A DNA stretch of 64,000 nt from the NCBI GenBank assembly GCA_007844125.1, contig CM017570.1, forward strand, positions 49,219,036-49,283,035, read 5' to 3'. A program made the position numbers and the translations under genes. Source of the stretch: Sinonovacula constricta (Eukaryota; Mollusca; Bivalvia; Cardiida; Solecurtidae). Of the stretch, positions 1 through 10,369 are shown in pieces (the first letter of the stretch is position 1; each line of letters opens with the position of its first letter). The notes below the pieces were generated by a model. It saw only the letters and a program-made list of their open reading frames with translations, had not been told where the DNA came from and did no database searches.

Positions 1-2598
1 GCTGTTCAGCTCAATGTATAAATAATTATCGCCCTTTGTTCAAGGATGTTACGACACTAGCTCAGTTGTTTATATTTAAAATATTTCCTGGTAAATTGAA
101 CTTAGATGTGTTCCCGAATTGTGGTATATTTATTAAACACTTACTGAGTTTTCTATGGTGTTAGTGAGTATAATACATTCAACATGTCATCGTCAGCTTA
201 TATCTTATATAAATACAATACCTTCTTTTGAAATATATGGATTGTCAGTACTAAGACAATGACCACTGATTTACCACGGGTAACAGCAAAAGACGGTGCG
301 ATCGTAATGGCCTCCGAGGAGAGGGTCCGACATGTACTGGACGTCCCGTTTACTTGATAAGCAAGACCAAACATAATAACTACAGGGTTAGAAGTACAAC
401 TTGACAGATGCAGACTTAAATATTCGTACACACACAAAAAAAAGAAAATATATTGGTGCATTGGCTGAACATGAGCTCAACAAAGCTCAGCAGTAAAATG
501 TATATGAATCAGTCCAGCAAAGTTGACCAGGCTTGACTCAGGATCTGGCACGCATCCATGTTTGGGGTGGGGACTCGTCGCCTATGATTTGTTCTCTCAG
601 TGTAGTTCGTGTGAAAACAGCAATGAGCAACGTCGTGATTTAAGGGAGATAGGGAGGTTGCTCGACTTTCATTTAGAGAAGATACGCAATATATGCACCT
701 ACTGAAAAATGATACACACAATAGGTAATGGCTAGAAAGAGGAAGACCATCCAGAATAAATTTTATGCTTATCCTCATGCAAAGCAAGCAACCGGAATCG
801 ATTACCTTAAGGATACTCAATACCTCTAAACAGCTGCGGTAGAATTGCACCAAATCCTAGGACTTTCGACAAGTACCCACAAGTATGAGAATGGACATTC
901 CTGAAACGCCTGACTACGCAGACCTGGGAACGTTTCTTGAAGTATTCCAGCCTTTAATCCGGGATACGTTTGAGGAAAATAATTAGGCCCTCAACGTTAT
1001 TAAGATACAATTCGCCCTCAAAATACAGCTAAGCAGGACACAGCAGGACGATGTCTAGGAGTATATAAACCCTCGCCCTGAGCAGAAGGCGGTTCTGCAT
1101 GTCGATGGGGACTTTAATTAGTCTATTAATCAAATGCTAAAATGACTGGAGAAATAGACGTAAAGAAAATTTGGATTTGTGGTTGGTTGACCAATGTTGT
1201 ACATATCGCGGTACCAGTTCAAATGAGACGGGATTATACATTCCATATACTGACAGACTTGAAAAACAAGAAAGCCTTCACCAACACTAAGAACGCTGAC
1301 GACATGTGCCGTCAAGGCCCATGCGTATCCTTACCAACAGGAAGGATGTCGTGCTACCCATTTGATGAGGGATTTGACTTCGAGGTCTTCCGCAGCTTGC
1401 CCAGATATAACATCCACTTTCTTATAGTGGCAATATCAAATGTTGATGATTCGGAGAAGGTTAAGATGCATGTCTTCTATCTTAACTCTAATAAACTCTA
1501 CTGCTTCTCAATGAGGATTTCCAGTGGATGGGTAATTGCGAGTTTGTCAAAAAGGCCAACGTAATCGAAGAAAATGCTGATGATGTCATGATGCTAAACG
1601 TAGTTATTGATTATCCGAAAGTGCTGTGGAAAACGCACAATAGGTTTTCGTTGGCGCCAGAGCGCTTCGTCCAGAGGTGATACATGTCTATGTATCAGCA
1701 TGATCCAATGTTTTGGGGTGACGCCTACCGAGATGCATAGCATAGTGCCGAGTCTCCCCGATAAGGACCGATATATGATACAATACAAGAAGTTGCAGCT
1801 GTTCAATTCACTCTGGATTATTTTTACAAAAAAAAAAAGACACAGAGGCCTCCGATTCCGGAGGAACAATTGGTTGGAGCAATATATATGAACACCGAAA
1901 ACGGTACTAGCAGAAAAGAGCTGTACAAGCTGACGAACAAAGACCTCCTCGGGTATGTATATGAAAATTGCTAAGTTGCCTGATAGCCAGCCCGTTGTAC
2001 GCGAGGGTCAACATCTTCGACGACGACCTTGCGATCAGGCAGGTGCACAAAAGGCCCCTTGTCCAGAACTTCTCATGTGACGTGTGCATGAGGATCGTGG
2101 GTCTCTCGATTTAGATAGTGAGTATGCTTGAGCGTTGGGCACAGGATCAAAATGTACTCGAACACGCCGACGTATTGTCTTAAGCAAAGTATATACAGCT
2201 TTTCCAGAGCTATTAACCCAGCAGATGATAGCAGATTGGAGAGTATTAGGCAGTTTAATATATGACTTGTGCTCGACTTCCATTCTCTTGATTCAGCTGC
2301 TCATCCAGCGAAAAAGAGAAACACATTCACAAGGTCATGTCAGTACTTGGAACAGCATAACGTTTTCCTTTATGTTCACGATGGTATGTTCAGGTTGATG
2401 TTCCATTTGGTAATGCTTTTATTTCTTTTTATTTCTGAAGAGTGAGTGTTGCCGCAGCGCGTCATTCAGATTTTATACTGGCTGTGTATCACTTGGACTT
2501 GGTGGATATTGGATAAAAAAATTCAGCACGCCCACGATTGGTTACAGATTATGTCCGTTTAAAAATACAAGATTAAGAAAACCATGTCAAAATATGTA
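1..2598 (+). repeat. T2-type array unit, copy A (carries a polymerase remnant)
   Basis: The window opens on a motif (gctgttcagctcaatg) that recurs near 18219, 22118, 43948, 47488 and 57001, each time followed by the same ~250-bp AT-rich sequence. Copies near 1, 22118 and 43948 then share about 2 kb more, containing a broken Polinton-type polymerase. Copy A is closest to the 43.9-kb copy. Its similarity to the others stops at about 2598, where Polinton-1 sequence begins. The position of the T2 microexon (seen near 18.43 and 47.67 kb) falls around 200-260 here, but no clean exon is visible. Confidence 0.8.
885..2115 (+). pseudogene. Decayed Polinton-type protein-primed DNA polymerase B fragment (copy A)
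   Basis: No single frame is open, but consecutive frames give segments in the order expected for the Polinton family-B polymerase. These are an N-terminal block with LKNKKAFTNTKNADD (about 1260-1305) and YPFDEGFDFE, a block resembling the region before the polymerase core (CEFVKKANVIEEN, later NRFSLAPERF, near 1530-1670), a block with PSLPDKDRYMIQYKKLQLF (about 1750-1808), and ELYKLTNKDLLGYVYEN (about 1918-1968), which resembles the family-B motif with conserved Lys, Asn and Gly. In an element such an enzyme would copy linear DNA from a protein primer. Stops and frameshifts are frequent, I do not see the metal-binding DTD motif, and the gene cannot work. The assignment rests on motif order recalled for the family, so it is moderately sure. 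Confidence 0.55.
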
Positions 2599-2842
2599 CA
2601 ACTACCACACTCACCGAAACCACACCCGTAAGTGATTCGACCTCGCCGAAGTTCATGATCCGACCCCCCCCCCCCCCACCCTCCCCCCCCCCACTAGGTC
2701 TACATCGCTTTCCTGATCTTTTTTTTATATAGTGGGACGGATCAGGCGCACTCCGTCGCGAAGCAACTGCATCGAGGTAAGCCCGGGTAGCGTAGTCCAC
2801 ACTGGGCGCCCCCTTGCTACCGTGTGAACCAAAGATATTCAT
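2573..2842 (-). pseudogene. Small element protein, C-terminus lost at the left junction
   Basis: The reading frame starts at 2842 with MNIFGSHGSKGAPSVDYAT and overlaps the stop of the upstream gene in an ATGA arrangement (ATG 2840-2842, TGA 2839-2841), typical of compact viral genomes. After about 40 residues it crosses a C-rich tract on the + strand (about 2667-2692) read as poly-glycine, and then enters sequence near the element boundary, so only the N-terminal part is credible. The function is unknown. Its position directly behind a probable virion protein suggests a structural or accessory role (inference). Confidence 0.4.
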
Positions 2843-3462
2843 TTCACCTCAATAACAACGACATCCCCGTATGGCAGGTTGCCAACCGCGGCCACAGCGA
2901 GCAGACTACTTGGAGCCCCATTCAAGGCATTCTTGGTGGTGTTGAGTTCGTCCAGGTGGACAAATAGCTGCTTAATGGGGCACAAGTCCATAGGGCGATC
3001 ACCTAGGTCATCTTTTCTCGAAGCAAACGTCTCACGGTATTTTACACATCCTAGAAGATCCTGCAGCCCTTTGGATACCTGAACAAAGCCAGCTTGATCG
3101 AGAACCTTTGGCACAACCATCCCTGTCTTCGGATCGACGTTGAGTGAAAGGCCGGAATTGGTCTGTGCGGGATGGTCTTGCAGCTGAGGCAAGGACCAAA
3201 GGCCGGGAGGGATATGGGTTATTTTGTCGGGGGAGGTGAAAAACTGGTCGCCCGTAATGTTGAACCAGCCAATAGTGTAGGTGACTGACCGCTGGCCTAT
3301 CTTCAAACTTCCATCCCTGTTGTCTACGGGCAGTTGAAGACATGTCTGGCCTGTTGTGATATCGGTGATAGTTTGGAACATCTTTACGATCTCCATCGAG
3401 GACTTTACCTTCAATAGCAGCGCCAAGTATAAGGCCGGGGGGATGGGGTGTACCCGAGGCAC
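2839..3462 (-). CDS. Conserved Polinton-like protein, possible minor capsid protein
   Basis: An uninterrupted 207-residue frame, one of the few intact ones in the element. It contains GQRSVTYTIGWFNITGDQF, then IPPGLWSLPQLQD, then DRPMDLCPIKQLFVHLDEL followed by NTTKNALNGAPSSLLAVAAV. This succession of beta-strand-like segments resembles a protein found with Polinton-like capsid genes in marine invertebrate genomes; I infer a jelly-roll type minor capsid or penton role but cannot prove it. The true start may be an internal Met (MEIVKMFQ or nearby) rather than 3462. It is divergent from the gene starting at 3478 and overlaps the next minus-strand gene by 4 nt. Confidence 0.6.
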   Translation of the reverse strand: MPRVHPIPPALYLALLLKVKSSMEIVKMFQTITDITTGQTCLQLPVDNRDGSLKIGQRSVTYTIGWFNITGDQFFTSPDKITHIPPGLWSLPQLQDHPAQTNSGLSLNVDPKTGMVVPKVLDQAGFVQVSKGLQDLLGCVKYRETFASRKDDLGDRPMDLCPIKQLFVHLDELNTTKNALNGAPSSLLAVAAVGNLPYGDVVVIEVK

Positions 3463-3477
3463 CTTAATGCGGGAACC

Positions 3478-4544
3478 ATGTCCAAGTTAAAGATCACGGC
3501 ATGCCCCAACCAGTCCTTCTCCACCAGCCTGCCCAATATCTGGCAACAATACCGACTGCCCAAGATCACAACAGAGGCCATGGTTCAAGATTTGACCAAT
3601 AGCCCAATGAAGTTCTGGCAGAACCAGCTGAACTTCGCCCTGTGGTGCGCAACGGCAGGCTGCGGAGTCTCATTCAAAGACCACATGAATGGACCAGAGG
3701 GACGTGCCACCCCTTCATTCAGTCTGTCTACCTCTTCCATGTCTACTACACCACCCGTCGCATTATAACGGAAATGAAATGCGCCCTCCCCCAGGATTAG
3801 TCCTGGGATCCCGTGAACAATACTTACGACGGAAGAGCGTATCAACAGCTTAGCCAGGAGTTCGGGGTGGACACGGGGACGGACTGGCGGCAGAAAGAGT
3901 ACCCCAACAGCTTAGGCCTGGGGGAGGTCTATGCGATCACGGACACAGACGCGCTGGTGTTCGAAAGACTCCATCCGTTGCCAGACCGGTTCTTTAAAAA
4001 CGTCGGGAACCTCGACCCCGCCCACATGACGTTCAGCAAGGAGGACGAAGTTACGCCCCGAATCAGGTATATCAAGCAGCAACCGGAGGTGGACCGTGCC
4101 TGGAGCACGTTCATGCTAGATACCTCGAAAGGCTTCACTCAGGCCGGCATGGAGCGAATCAACTATTCGATCCGGACCTACGTGTGGGCTCTGCTCACGC
4201 CAAAGTCCCGGATAGCAGGCGGCTTTGAGGCGCAAAAGCAGTTCCTAGCCCTATTGGAGGATGCGATCAACACTCCGGTCGACATCCAGGCCGCTATCAC
4301 CAGTAAACAAAGCGTTCTGCAGTACGCCGGGAGCGAGCTCAACGTGGTCTTTGGAACAGGCTTGTACATGGCTTCGAGTGACATGCTCCTAAACATCAAT
4401 CCCAGCATTGCTGGCTACAACAACAGGATGGTAATGGCTCCAGCCAACCTCTCAATCGGCATAGTCGACGGGGTTAACTCTCCTGCGGTGCAGCCTCATG
4501 TACATGGCAGCTTTCATGACGGCAAAATCGCAGGGCCGCCATAG
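3478..4544 (+). pseudogene. Conserved Polinton-like protein of unknown function, frameshifted
   Basis: The start is chosen at 3478 (MSKLKITACPNQSFSTSLPN), 16 nt from the divergent neighbour; an upstream in-frame ATG at 3448 would overlap it. The N-terminal part reads through TNSPMKFWQNQLNFALWC. A frameshift lies near 3700-3720: the continuing frame there reads FIQSVYLFHVYYTTRRI. It contains an in-frame TAG at 3798-3800 and then runs open to 4544 with NNTYDGRAYQQLSQEFG and AINTPVDIQAAIT. The combined length is about 350 codons. Two lesions make it a pseudogene. The protein is soluble-looking without membrane segments; a virion-associated role is only inferred from its neighbours. Confidence 0.6.
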
Positions 4545-4689
4545 GTGGTCCCACCGGCAGCGAAACCGCCTGGCAGCAGTGAAGCAGTGAAGCAGTAGCT
4601 GCTGCGCCAGTTGGCAGCGGTGAAGCTGCGCGAGCACATTCCGAGGAAAAGTCTGGTTGTGGGTGGAGTTGCCGTAGGGCAAATTGCCC

Positions 4690-5805
4690 TCTGACTTGTG
4701 CTCCGATAGCCACTCTTGGGCTGCGAAAAGTAATAGACCCACAATTGCGAGAAGTAGAGCCCAAGTGTGTTCGGCAAGCAATCCGACTGCCTTGCCTGCG
4801 GTCGACAACAGCCATGAAACCACGCTGCCAATGATGCCGGGGATAGCAGCCGCGGCCTTCTCCGCTAGTTTTGCGAGTAGAGCGCCAAGAGCTTGCAGCT
4901 GTTTTTTAACCCACTTTCGAATGCCACCCTTACCTTGTTGGGCCGGGGGCCGGCGGAAGAGGGGGCAGAGTCACCGGTTAGTGCTAGGACGAGCGTGCTG
5001 ATGGCCATCCTGATTACAGTGAGGATGGATACGACAGTGATCCCTTGCTCTCGGAAGAGAGTCTTGATCCGCTCAACCAGCGTGGAGTCTTCTTGCATGA
5101 TTCGGCGCAGGGTTTTCCGAACCCGGCTGATCTGCGATCTGAGAGATTCACGGTTGGCCGAAGCCATCTCCAACCGCGCGATCCGCTCATCCGTGAGGTC
5201 CCTGATCCGATCTATGATTCTCTTCTTCATCTCGGGGTCATCGCCGGCCTCTCTAAGTTTCTCATGCGCTCGGTCGATATGCCGGTCAAGCTCGAAAAAA
5301 ATTGGCTAGGTTGATTACGAGCTCCCCTCGCTGGGTTTGCATGGCCTTGTCGAGCCCTTTGAGCTCCCGGAACCGCGTCATTAACTCGGTGCCTTCCAGG
5401 CTCGATATCCCCAGTGGCGGGTCTTCGATGGTTTTCAGCACGGTCTCCTCCATTTCAGAAAGGGCGGAGGTCGCTCTGTGGAAATCTGCCACCTCGATTT
5501 CTCTCCCAGCACTGTCGCGCAACAATTCGCCCAGTACGTTATCGGTCCGCTCTATTTGGACTTGTATGCTTATGGACCAGATCGACCTCCCGGTGGGCCC
5601 TCAGGCGGAGCTGACCTCGGCTATCGATCGTAATTTGTTGGTAGTCCCGACCCGCAGGGGGCTGACCCTCACCGCTGTAAAAGTCATCAAATGTTCCAGT
5701 AAGTAATTCAGTGGAGAGCGAGGTAGTTGCAATATCGTCCGTGGCCAAATCCAACGGCGCCAGCCGGTCATCGTAGTCATGCAGCGGGATGCCCTCGTCT
5801 GACAT
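4690..5805 (-). pseudogene. Coiled-coil plus multi-membrane-segment Polinton-like protein, frameshifted
   Basis: Read on the minus strand from MSDEGIPLHDYDD (start 5805, chosen because it avoids overlap with the divergent capsid gene). The order is an acidic N-terminus, a long charged helical part (MKKRIIDRIRDLTDERIARL and RVRKTLRRIMQEDSTLVERI), then REQGITVVSILTVIRMAIST and LVLALTG as a first membrane segment, a glycine/alanine-rich amphipathic stretch (AAAAIPGIIGSVVSWLLS), and a final membrane segment (TWALLLAIVGLLLFAAQEWL). Frameshifts occur near 5560, at a T-run about 5296-5302, and near 4935. A related, more decayed copy lies on the + strand in Polinton-3. The function is unknown; the architecture fits a membrane-active virion or entry-related protein, which is inference only. 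Confidence 0.6.
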
Positions 5806-5841
5806 TGTATTAAAGAGACGGGTGAATGGGTTCAATACAAA

Positions 5842-7066
5842 ATGTTTCAAAGCGCTTACGGTCGAAAGCTCAATCCGCACCGGCGCCTGAGAGAGCCCCT
5901 AGGGGCGAAGGGCATTCGCCAGTTGGTCGTGATCACGAACAACCCATCCACGATCGACCAGAACCAGCAGCTGTTAGTGCGCTTCCCGAATCTCGGGCCC
6001 AACGATGTAATTGTCCCTGGGACCGCCAGGCTGGCTTTCCAAATCAATCTGGTCTCAACCGACGTCGATCGCTCAGTGGTCAACAATTTTGGTCGGGCGA
6101 TCGTTAAGAAGACCACGATTAAGATTTCCGGGAACGAGGTCATGAGCATCGATGACAGCGACGTGTTCGGATGCTACACAGATCTCTGAAAAACTGAAAA
6201 TGGCCAACGCTCTGTACCAGGGAATCGACACCTCCGATGATCGAACATAACGCGGATAAGGATCAGCGCCGGAAACCGGGTAAATAGAGTAAAGGATGAC
6301 GCCATAGCATCCGTTCTTCCAGTCGGCCTTAGGGGACCGGTTGGAGTACGAGCTCACGTTCAACGACTACGGGCGGGTCGTCAAGGCGACCGACGGAGCC
6401 TCTAAATACACAATCGAGGGAATCGCCTTGGAGTTCGAGATTGTGACCAACCGGGAGTTGACCGAAACAAATCCGCAACCAGTACGCAGGGAAGATGGCG
6501 ATCCTTTATGACAGGATCCTCAGGCACCGCAGGATCGTGGCCAACAAGTCGGACACGCTGTGGAACATAAACCTAAACGTCCCCGCTCGTTCGATGAATG
6601 GTGTCTTAATGCTCTTCGAGAAACCGACTCAGCCCTTTGAACGCCAGAGCGAAGGTTTCTATAACCCCAAGATCAGGAAAGTGGAGGTCACTGTCGAGGG
6701 TATCCCGAACCAGCTCTATGCCCAAGGCATGCGCCCTTACCATGCATAGGACGAGGTCAGAAAACTTATGGCATGTGGAATAAAACGGCACCCCGAAGTG
6801 GCCATGGTGGCCAAGGACCTCGGGCTCCACGCCTGCAACCTAGGTAAGATCCTCACAGAGGAGTTCGATCTCTGGCTTGACTTAAAGTCCGGCCATGACT
6901 ACGGCTTGCATGACAATGGCCGCCGGGTCGAAAAGGCCAGCGAAGGGATCACAATTCAGCTCGCCAAGGAAGCGGAAGCTCCTGGGGCATTGAACATTTA
7001 CCTCTTTATCATCATGGATGCACAGCTCAACATCAAGAATGGACGACTCGTGTCAGCTATTTACTG
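5842..7066 (+). pseudogene. Double-jelly-roll major capsid protein (hexon-like), broken
   Basis: The frame begins MFQSAYGRKLNPHRRL and runs about 115 codons to TGA at 6187-6189, including QQLLVRFPNLGPNDVIVPGT and ARLAFQINL, a typical opening of the first jelly roll. After a degenerate 6190-6330 stretch the same gene continues in other frames with RLEYELTFNDYGRVVKATD, IEGIALEFEIVTNREL, SDTLWNINLNVPARSMNGVL and MLFEKPTQPFERQSE, and, past an in-frame TAG at 6747-6749, EASEG-like text (EKASEGITIQLAKEAEAPG) ending NIYLFIIMDAQLN. Total span is about 408 codons, close to the family size. It would form the icosahedral shell; here it is clearly inactivated. The downstream ATPase start overlaps its end, as expected for a virion module. 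Confidence 0.75.
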
Positions 7067-7560
7067 AAGAGCCTCTCTCGGCGATAATTTGCGGCATGAC
7101 TGGCTGCGGGAAAATCTAATTCGCGCTTGACCACCTCGAATGCCCATTCCGCGGCCGTTTCGATCACACCGTTATCCTCTGTCCCACTACAAGGCATAAC
7201 AGGACCTACCAGTAGCGCCCGTGGGTGTGGACAGACGATGAGGTTTATGTTTTAGATCCAGGTGAACGACTTTATGACTTCTTGCGAGCTCTCTACCGAG
7301 TGTTTCAGGGTCAGCCGACGTTGTATGTCATTGATGACATAGCCGCCAGCAAACAGCTCACCAAGAAAAAAGACATGCTCACCGAGCTGGCATTCAGCGG
7401 CCGCCATGCCAAGCAATCGGTCTGGGTCCTGGCTCAGAGGTACAATGCGTCCGCAAAGACCTCCGACAGGCCTGCCGTGTGAGAGCAGCTCGCCAAAACG
7501 AAACACGCGAAGCTGCTGTTAAATATACGCAGCCAAGTTGTTATGCCGTGTTGATTTGAA
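7039..7560 (+). pseudogene. A32/FtsK-HerA-type genome packaging ATPase, broken
   Basis: A start at 7039 (MDDSCQLFTEEPLSAIICG) overlaps the capsid gene by 28 nt. The Walker A loop reads GMTGCGK at about 7096-7116, but the residue after the Lys is not Thr/Ser and a stop follows at once. Further stops occur before PWVWTDDEVYVLDPGERLYD. Walker B is LYVIDD (about 7324-7341), followed by LAFSGRHAKQSVWVLAQRY, which matches the sensor region of the family. After SAKTSDRPAV the sequence jumps to EQLAKTKHAKLLL, so an internal piece seems lost. The enzyme normally pumps DNA into the capsid; this copy cannot. Confidence 0.75.
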
Positions 7561-7950
7561 GCGCCTATACATCACTGTATGCGACTCTCCTTATTGGGGG
7601 TCAGTCAAGGCAGTACATAGGCAGAGAGATTTCTGTGGATCAGATCGATAGCCTACCCAATGAGGAGATCGGCAAGCTCTACGCCCGATACTAGGCTCGA
7701 CTGGGGGCTAGTATGACAAAGACTCTTGGCTCCACAGCGCTCCAGATTTACACTATGGTGGTTAGCCAGCTGCTTCCTATCCCGGCTGTTCGGCAGGATT
7801 TACTCGAGGCAGATCAGCTCGTTAGGCATGCCCTAACTACCATCACCTGCGAGCTATACCACCGCTATGGCATGTACTTAGCACCTATTACAACAATGCT
7901 TAGCACGTTTAAACATTGTCAAGCATCCAAGCAAGTATCTACTAAGCAAG
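7560..7950 (+). pseudogene. Conserved small Polinton-like protein, broken by a stop
   Basis: After a stop at 7557-7559 one frame reads LLIGGQSRQYIGREISVDQI and SLPNEEIGKLYARY, hits TAG at 7692-7694, and goes on in the same frame with GASMTKTLGSTALQIYTMVV and ELYHRYGMYLAPITTML, ending around 7930. No ATG is found upstream of 7713, so the start codon is lost or lies in decayed sequence. It is predicted to be a helical protein without obvious membrane segments. The frame then runs on into the next gene because of a frameshift there. Function is unknown; it sits between the ATPase and a basic protein. Confidence 0.5.
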
Positions 7951-8249
7951 ATGACGGAACCTACCACAGCGACGGAGGGGAAACCGGGTTGGGAGCCGAC
8001 GGAGGAGCGCCGCCAGAACAGAAGGATAAGGAGCCACCAGAGAAGGTGACTAGGAGCAAGGACCCTGAAAGGGTCGATGCTGGGCGGGCTGGAGCTGATG
8101 CTAGAAAAAGGAAACAGCAGAAGCTCCTAGATGATTTGCGGAGTCTTAAGGCGGGGGCGGAGACGGAGAGCCATGTGAACGACCACAAGCCACCCATCCC
8201 GTCAGACGAGCACAAACCTCCGCACCTTCAGCAACGCCTCATTGGCTGA
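7951..8249 (+). pseudogene. Small acidic-then-basic protein with a DPERVxAGRAGAxARK motif
   Basis: An ATG at 7951 opens MTEPTTATEGKPGWEPTEER, then a frameshift near 7990-8030 moves to the frame that reads RSKDPERVDAGRAGADARKR followed by KQQKLLDDLRSLKAG, ending at TGA 8247-8249. The charged, low-complexity, Lys/Arg-rich helix suggests nucleic-acid binding or a nuclear signal (inference). The stop overlaps the ATG of the next tiny frame (TGATG). It stands in the same gene order as the other late-type genes. Confidence 0.45.
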
Positions 8250-8335
8250 TGATCGCTGGTGTCGTAGAAGCGCTAGCTGGAATCTTGTGGAGGGTTTGGG
8301 GCTCCGCTGCACCCCACCCCATTTCCTCGAATTGA
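8249..8335 (+). CDS. Possible 28-residue hydrophobic peptide
   Basis: The ATG at 8249 overlaps the preceding stop by one base. The frame reads MIAGVVEALAGILWRVWGSA and ends at TGA after about 28 codons. It is short and hydrophobic with tryptophans, and such peptides occur among small membrane proteins of these elements. The overlap with the upstream gene is the main support; it could be chance. Confidence 0.25.
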   Translation: MIAGVVEALAGILWRVWGSAAPHPISSN

Positions 8336-8387
8336 AGATAGGTGCCCGTGACTCCTATAGGCACGACCTCCATCGCATGGACTAATA

Positions 8388-8630
8388 ATGTCTACCCAAG
8401 CATGTCCAGATGGAAAGGAAGTAGTAAATTCGATCCATCACGGCGCCATGGTAGTTGGACTCATAATCGGCTATGCCCGCCTTGTCAAGGCAGCCCTCGG
8501 AGGGGCGTACCCTAAACTGGAATTCACCCCACGGGACGTTGGCATGACCATTGTCAGCGTCACGGCCGCGCTCGCCACCAGAGATCTCCTCATCAAGCAA
8601 GGAATAATTCCTGCTGACATATTGAAATAG
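8388..8630 (+). CDS. Small Polinton-like membrane protein (80 aa)
   Basis: An intact frame, MSTQACPDGKEVVNSIHHGA, with two hydrophobic helices: residues about 18-38 (GAMVVGLIIGYARLVKAALG) and about 50-67 (DVGMTIVSVTAALATRDLLI). The end is KQGIIPADILK. The block between them, KLEFTPRDV, is well formed. It lies 7 nt upstream of the next membrane protein and in the same direction, so they were probably expressed together. I recognise the combination as part of Polinton-like elements of marine invertebrates, but no biochemical role is known to me. Confidence 0.6.
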   Translation: MSTQACPDGKEVVNSIHHGAMVVGLIIGYARLVKAALGGAYPKLEFTPRDVGMTIVSVTAALATRDLLIKQGIIPADILK

Positions 8631-8637
8631 GGCGCCT

Positions 8638-9078
8638 ATGCATAATACCATTGCAATGATGTTGGGCGGCGCGCTCGCCAATGCGGTGGCGTTCACCGGA
8701 AGCAATTATCTGTTTAGCCTATTCCAGGACTCCAACATCGAAGGAGAACGTCGACGCCATGACCTTGCCGTAGAACAGCTTCAGGCAGCTCAGGCCGCGT
8801 GGGCCCCAAAAAGGACCCAGCGCATCGATTTCGTTAAGGAAGAGCTTCACCGCCAAGTGCACGCCGTACAAACCTTCCAGGATGTATACGCTGCCATGCA
8901 GGAGTATGCTCTGGTCATGCCAAACAAAAAGCTTTATCCCATTGGGCCCGAGCCCCAGATGACTGACTTTTACGATCCATCCTACGACCAGAAAGCTAGA
9001 GAGATTGGATTTATCTTAATATTAGCGCTTGGAGCGGCCGGTCTCGTGGGTTACTATTTAGAAAAGCAGATTAATTAA
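8638..9078 (+). CDS. Polinton-like protein with N- and C-terminal membrane helices (146 aa)
   Basis: An intact frame. Residues about 5-27 (MMLGGALANAVAFTGSNYLF) form a first hydrophobic helix. A long charged amphipathic helix follows, ERRRHDLAVEQLQAAQAAWA, with FVKEELHRQVHAVQTFQDV and a short motif GPEPQMTDFYDPS. Residues about 122-140 (IGFILILALGAAGLVGYYL) form a second membrane segment. The layout suggests a hairpin anchored at both ends, as in virion membrane or egress proteins (inference). It survived without lesions next to badly damaged genes, which may simply reflect its short length. Confidence 0.6.
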   Translation: MHNTIAMMLGGALANAVAFTGSNYLFSLFQDSNIEGERRRHDLAVEQLQAAQAAWAPKRTQRIDFVKEELHRQVHAVQTFQDVYAAMQEYALVMPNKKLYPIGPEPQMTDFYDPSYDQKAREIGFILILALGAAGLVGYYLEKQIN

Positions 9079-9383
9079 TAATGTCCCCGCTTCTTTTCCA
9101 CTCCTTATATACATGATCATGGGTCTTCCCGATTAACTGTTTACTAAGATGCTGGAAGTAGGCTATTCTGCTCGACGGCACAAAGTTCCTGGACACTTAG
9201 CTTCCGCGTTGATCGATGTCGCGCATAATTCACTCGATAGCTGGCAGAGGGATGAAAGGATCATGAGGTGTTTAGCAGATAGAGTGCTAGCATGGCCGAA
9301 TAACCTCTGGGTAACAACTGGGCAGCTACCCGAACCTTTGACTTCTGCGCGTTGGACGTTGCTCACGCTCTTGGAATTTCTCC

Positions 9384-10369
9384 ATGGATCAGAAGCGCGC
9401 GCGAATATACTACAGCCCCAGGGGCTACTGGAAGGGGAAAACGGCGATTCAAAAATTGGCGACCGCGGCTAGGGTTCCTGAGGCCAAGGCCCGGGACTTC
9501 CTTAAAAAGCAGGCCATCTGGCAAATCTACCTCGCCGCTCCGCGCCACATACCGAGGCCCAAGTTCGACGTTTTAGGGCACCAGGCCGATCTTTTATTCT
9601 TACCACGCGACACGGTTCGTCAAAAGACATACAAGTATGCCCTGACTGTTGTCGATGTGGCCAGCAGATTCAAATCAGCTGAACCGCTTACTACGAAGAA
9701 GGATAAAGAGGTCGCCGCTGCTCTCGAGCGGCTTTACAAGCGGGGTCCGCTGCGATGGCCAAAACTGCTTCAAGTCGACCCTGGGCGGGAGTTCATGGGC
9801 TATTTGTCACAGCTTCTGGCAAAGCACGGGGTTGAAGTCAGGCACGGCCCTGTGGACATCCACCGTGACCAGGGGATTGTAGAGCGGTTCAACCGGACAC
9901 TCACTGAACGCCTGTTCGGGCATCAGTATGCGGTCGAAATGCGTCTGCCAGAGGGCGAGTGGTCAACGGCGTGGGTAGGTAGGGTACCCTCGGTTGTAGC
10001 GGCCTTGAACGGAGAAAGACCAGGCTGATCGGTAGACGGCCAGTAGACGCCATTAAGACCCAATCCGTGTCACAAAATCCATTTTCGGTTGTTCCCGGCC
10101 GTTCGGTTGGGCTCATGGAGCAGAAGCTCCCCTCCAGTGCCAGGGTCCGCTACCTCTACCAGGCTGGCGAACTGGAAGGTGGCATCCGACGTGCGACAGA
10201 CCCCGTGTGGTCCCTTGAGGTCTAACGGATAGGGCGCTCTGTTACGAAGCCTGAGAAACCCATCCTATGTTACCTAATGGATGGACCTGGGCGAGGCTTT
10301 GTGCTAGAGGAACACCTCATGGTGCACCCAGACACCCAATTACCATCCGATGGGGTGCTCAATCGTTGA
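9384..10369 (+). pseudogene. Retroviral-type (rve/DDE) integrase of Polinton-1, broken
   Basis: The start MDQKRARIYYSPRGYWKGKT leads into an N-terminal helical domain, then the RNase-H-fold core: QADLLFLPRD (first Asp), VVDVASRFKSAEPL, QVDPGREF (second Asp region) and HRDQGIVERFNRTLTERLFG (catalytic Glu). A frameshift near 10016 joins to the frame with RVRYLYQAGELEGG and ATDPVWSLEV; an in-frame TAA at 10223-10225 is followed in frame by YLMDGPGRGFVLEEHLMV and a final TGA at 10367-10369. The C-terminal part is the usual chromodomain-like/linker tail. It would insert the element into host DNA. An overlapping frame at 9149-9472 upstream is not recognised. The gene is convergent with the helicase gene. 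Confidence 0.8.

Noticed and set aside
200..300. A possible exon after gattgtcag in T2 copies A, C and D
   Set aside because: The segment is not a multiple of three, contains stops in some copies, and its donor is not conserved.
4452..4831. Overlapping minus-strand frames of 105-123 codons
   Set aside because: Only the part to about 4690 continues the membrane protein; the remainder is antisense or out of frame to the + strand gene that ends at 4544.
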